Shown here in pieces: positions 59,840 through 64,000 of a stretch of DNA of 64,000 nucleotides; within the stretch, counting starts at the first letter, position 1; the number at the start of each line of letters is the position of its first letter. Source of the DNA: Macrocybe gigantea (taxonomy: Eukaryota; Basidiomycota; Agaricomycetes; Agaricales; Callistosporiaceae); contig SJRY01000228.1 in the NCBI GenBank assembly GCA_011319805.1, positions 930,001 to 994,000 of the forward strand. Direction: 5' to 3'. The notes beneath the pieces were generated by a model. The model did no database searches and was not told where the DNA came from. It was given only the letters and a program-made list of their open reading frames with translations. The position numbers and the translations under genes are program-made.

Positions 59840-61124
59840 TCATAACTTTGCTATTTCCGATATGGCAGGGCTTGTCAAATCTATGCCAAGCTTGTCTTCC
59901 AGCTCTCGTATTGCCTTCCAGGCATCACCAAGAGGTACATCTGGGACAAGATGTATGGTTGTCAGGTTTTGCGAATGATGGGCAAGATGACCTACGAATT
60001 GTTTGCATTCCAAGCATCTTCGCCGCTTTGAGGTTTCTTACCAAAGAAATATGAACGACCGCCACGTAGAGAGACATTAACTCTTACAGGCCTATATCAT
60101 CGAGAAAGACGGCCTCTTGCGGGTGAATGCCATTCCGCTCACATGCGAGAAGGTAAAATCGGGGTTCGGGTTTCCTTTGTGTTGCATAAGAGACAGACGG
60201 AATGGGTAAGAGACAAGTCGTGCTTGCCTCATGCCCAGTGTGCTGCTGTCACAAAAATCGTCGAAAAGGTTCCGTAGATAGCTTGGCACTGCCCCTTCCT
60301 GCCACCCTAGAAACTCGACTTCGGAAGATGGTATTCCTACCTTCGCAAAGTTGTTCGTCAAAGCTATGACTTTATGCTTTCGGGCCGCTTCCTCGGCATT
60401 AGCAAAGATATTCTGAATAGAGGTGTCATTAGATGCCTACTACGGATACGGTGGATGGCCTGAACAACGAGGGGATCATATTCGTTTGCCGTCCGCATCA
60501 TCCGCCCAAAAAGCTTGACGAGACATAATCTGCGATCAGCGACCTGACTCCTAAGAAAAATCCACATACATCTCTTCCGTTGACTTTGAGAATGGAGGGT
60601 AATGGAGGACAGGCTATGAAGATGACAGTTGCGCATCTAGCGTTGAGAGACGCATCGGCGACTCACGCATATGCTTTCGTTTACAATATGCCTCATACCT
60701 GTGGGCAAAAACTGCATTAGTGGCACATGGCGCCAGTGACATGTGTATTCTAAATCATGCCCTGCCATTTGTTGCCGTTGATTGTGTCTGAGAGATCGGT
60801 GCTGAATTCGTCGTAAAATTGGAATAGAGGAATCTCTCCCCGTTCGAATTTCTGCCATGCACCGACTGGTCCTCGGCCAACACTGTCATTGATAGGCTAG
60901 TGAGCTATTTCGGCTATGATACTCCGTCGAGCACATACATAGAACAGTTTAAATAATCCTTTGGGATTCCATGCTCTCTTTCATACTCGGCAATTGCTAG
61001 GAAAGGACTTTTCGCCACAACGCCGCCTATCTAGATGATGTCCTCTCTTCAGTCTAAAGACATAATCGCGATAAATGACGAAACATGCATCGAAGATGAC
61101 TGCCTTAAGTTGTGGGTAAGTCAT
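59840..61124 (-). CDS. HAD-like hydrolase (ACAD10/epoxide-hydrolase N-domain type)
   Basis: A haloacid-dehalogenase-fold phosphatase-like protein. The start (61124) gives MTYPQLKAVIFD, and a probable GC-AG intron (61031-61088) joins it to IGGVVAKSPFLAIAEYEREH, restoring the nucleophile motif DIGGVV. GPVGAWQKFERGEIPLFQFY marks the cap. Motif II Thr is in VIALTNNFAKVGIPSS; motif III/IV are in STLGMRKPEPRFYLLACERN and AVFLDDIG. The C-terminus is LEDKLGIDLTSPAISEIAKL, ending at 59840. The substrate is unknown. Confidence 0.83.
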
Positions 61125-61287
61125 TGTTGACGGTCGGTTAGTGAACCGGTCCAACATGTAGATCAAGTTGCCGGGCGCTTGCTAAACGAAGTTTCCTTTT
61201 CGGGCGGGTATATTTTCGGATACTCTTCTGTTTCCACATGAGCGCTTCGTGCTTAAAACTGGGATAGGTCCGCAGTCGACGATTTAG

Positions 61288-62285
<998 letters not shown>

Positions 62286-62658
62286 TGATTATTCATGGAC
62301 GGAGAGAGGCAACGCATGATCTACCCGAGGTAAAGTTGAGCGTACCCGGCATGCAGACACCTTGTCAGCTTGAGTTAAAGAGAGAGATGGAAACGAGCCA
62401 TTTTACCGTGCGCCTAGTCTCTGGTTTTGTTTTTTTTTCTATGTAATTAGAGGATGTGTAGCAGTGTGAAGGAGTTCATACATATGAATAAATAAGACGC
62501 CCTCGAGATAGCCGAAATCACATGTCACCATACAATATATGCCCTTGACTTTTGGTCGACCCCCGGTCCTAACTTACTTGACCGTCCGCTGAGCGACTGG
62601 TCAACGTTCAACTCTTGTCCTGTCTTGCCATCCCTTTGCTTCCTGAGTTTTAACCAGA
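62286..62658. other. Intergenic region before the acyl-CoA synthetase
   Basis: The 373 bp between two + strand genes are AT-rich with a T9 run near 62430. No gene seen; it should hold the acyl-CoA synthetase promoter. Confidence 0.5.
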
Positions 62659-64000
62659 ATGCCGTTGTCCTCAGAAAGAGTGGTTCCATACCCAGATATT
62701 ATTCCGTACGATAAGCAAGCAGTCCCTGTGCCCGGCACCAAACGCCCAGGCCAGACTGGTGGGTTCTCACCGTCTTTACCTGTCGAATTCGACACTCATG
62801 TCCTCCGTGCAGCTCACTATCGCAATGGTGGGTCTTAAAGGGATGTCTGTCCTGCTTTCACTCATGAAGATGCCAATAAGCTATCTGGGGTCTCATCGAC
62901 CTCAGCACTCCCAATGCCCTCAAGACTCTTGATGAGGTCTTCGAGAGTGGCTTGAAAGCAGGAAAGGATAGACCGTTCCTTGGGCATCGCCCGTTGCTCT
63001 CCAACTCTCCTGTTCAATATGCCAAGCACTACCTCTGGCAGAGCTATGGTGACGTGGACCTCCGCAGACGGCATATAGGTAGTGCGCTCTCATCCCTGTT
63101 CAACAAGGGTGAGCTTGGTGGCGGGGATTTCGATACTGTTGGCGTATGGTCTGCGAATCGTCCTGGTTCGTTCAGATTCGTCTCTTTTGCAAGCGTACAC
63201 GTTCTGACAAACCCAAAAGAGTGGCAGGTCATCGATATTGCGCTTCAAAGCTACGACAAAGTCTCCGTGAGTCTTTACGATACCCTTGGCAAGGAGTCGG
63301 TCGGTTAGTACTTTGCATCTCAGTTCTTCCTGGCACTGATTAAGAGAAATTTCACTTGCAGAATACATGTGAGAATTGTTGCCAAATGTGCATTATCTTG
63401 ACTGAACTCATCGTTCACGATTTTCTAGTATCAATCATGCGCATCTCACAATAATATTTTCAACGTCGGATCACATTCCTATTCTCTTGAAACTCGCGCC
63501 TCAGATCTCCATCGTCAAACTGATCGTATGCATTGACGAATTAGCTCCTGAGGCATCAAAGATTCTGGCGGAGTGGTGTGCGTCTCAGAATGTTCGTTTC
63601 ATGGAATTGAAAGAATGTGAGGTATTTCGCGTTCACGGACTCGCTGTATGGTTAACCCTTTTCTAGTGGAAGCATATGGTAGAGCAAATTTAATTGACCC
63701 CATCCCGGCGAAGCCGGAGACAATAGCATCTATATGTTATACCTCTGTCAGCATAGTCGGCACTGTCTTTAACGCATCATCGACTAACGCTGATTACTAG
63801 GGGACAACCAGTAAACCAAAGGGTGTGTTCTACCACTCAGTGTTATTCATTTCTTTCCGACTCAGTTCGTAAGGTGCCATCTTGACCCACGTGAATCTTG
63901 CATTGGCTGCACAATCAAATCTCTACGGGTTATCACTCCCGGATGACGCGTCCCTACTATCATATCTCCCTTTGGCTCATATCTACGAGGTAACGACCTT
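62659..64000 (+). CDS. Long-chain fatty acyl-CoA synthetase, 3' end off the window
   Basis: An AMP-forming ligase that activates long-chain fatty acids. The start (62659) gives MPLSSERVVPYPDIIPYDKQ, then LRAAHYRN, KDRPFLGHRPLL, YGDVDLRRRHIGSAL, GVWSANRPEWQVIDIALQSY and VSVSLYDTLGKESVEYI. The P-loop-like AMP motif is SGTTSKPKGAILTH, preceded by a phase-shifting intron, and followed by PLAHIYE at the window edge. Length so far and the RPEWQ/SLYDTLG segments fit the Faa1-type group. The rest of the adenylation domain lies past base 64000. Confidence 0.92.

Overview
This window is an ordinary, gene-dense stretch of a fungal nuclear chromosome, most likely from an Agaricomycete (Basidiomycota). 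The evidence is very short introns (about 45-65 nt) with several per gene, closely packed genes on both strands, a Zn2Cys6 fungal transcription factor, a fungal-type DUF1671/C78 peptidase, and proteins typical of mushroom-forming fungi. Nearly every coding segment is an exon of a multi-exon gene, so each CDS here is given as a span from start to stop codon. Introns were inferred by eye from GT/GC..AG boundaries and conserved protein motifs. I found no rRNA, tRNA, CRISPR array or transposon.

Layout. 1-10.8 kb: a 5'-truncated HRQ1-type helicase (+), an SCYL2-type pseudokinase (-), 3-hydroxyisobutyrate dehydrogenase (+), an extended SDR (+) and a cytochrome b561 protein (+). 10.8-26.4 kb: a GBF1/Gea-type ARF-GEF (-), proteasome subunit alpha-4 (-) divergent from a ZUP1/Mug105-like C78 peptidase (+), TFIIH subunit Tfb3 (-) divergent from a LigB-type extradiol dioxygenase (+), the PKA catalytic subunit (+), glyoxalase II (+) and SFT2 (-). 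26.6-41.5 kb: EDC4 (-), RabGGTase alpha (-) divergent from SYF1 (+), a conserved protein I cannot name (-) divergent from SSF1/PPAN (+), cytochrome c heme lyase (-) and a nitronate monooxygenase (+). 41.7-53 kb: a WD40 protein (-), SRP receptor alpha (-), cyclin L (-) divergent from an Arg/Ser/Asp-rich protein (+), the PDX1/SNZ vitamin B6 synthase (-), mitochondrial ribosomal protein mL49 (-) and the Rab GTPase YPT1 (-). 53-64 kb: a zinc-cluster transcription factor (-), NOP16 (-) divergent from QCR10 (+), a HAD-like hydrolase (-) divergent from a penta-EF-hand protein (+), and the 5' half of a long-chain acyl-CoA synthetase (+).

How the genes relate. There is no biosynthetic or defence cluster. 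The genes are housekeeping: vesicle traffic (SCYL2, GBF1, SFT2, RabGGTase, YPT1, SRP receptor), RNA processing and ribosome assembly (SYF1, cyclin L, EDC4, PPAN, NOP16, mL49), respiration (heme lyase, QCR10) and metabolism. The most interesting organisational feature is the number of tight divergent pairs. Some join related functions: proteasome alpha-4 with a deubiquitinase-like peptidase, and cyclin L with an RS/RD protein. Other notable points are HRQ1 split into about 19 exons with several micro-exons, an initiator-only 3-nt exon in RabGGTase alpha, two probable GC-AG introns, and several apparent one-base frame lesions. The lesions lie in or next to short base runs and may be assembly errors. 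I did not find a convincing previously undescribed system.
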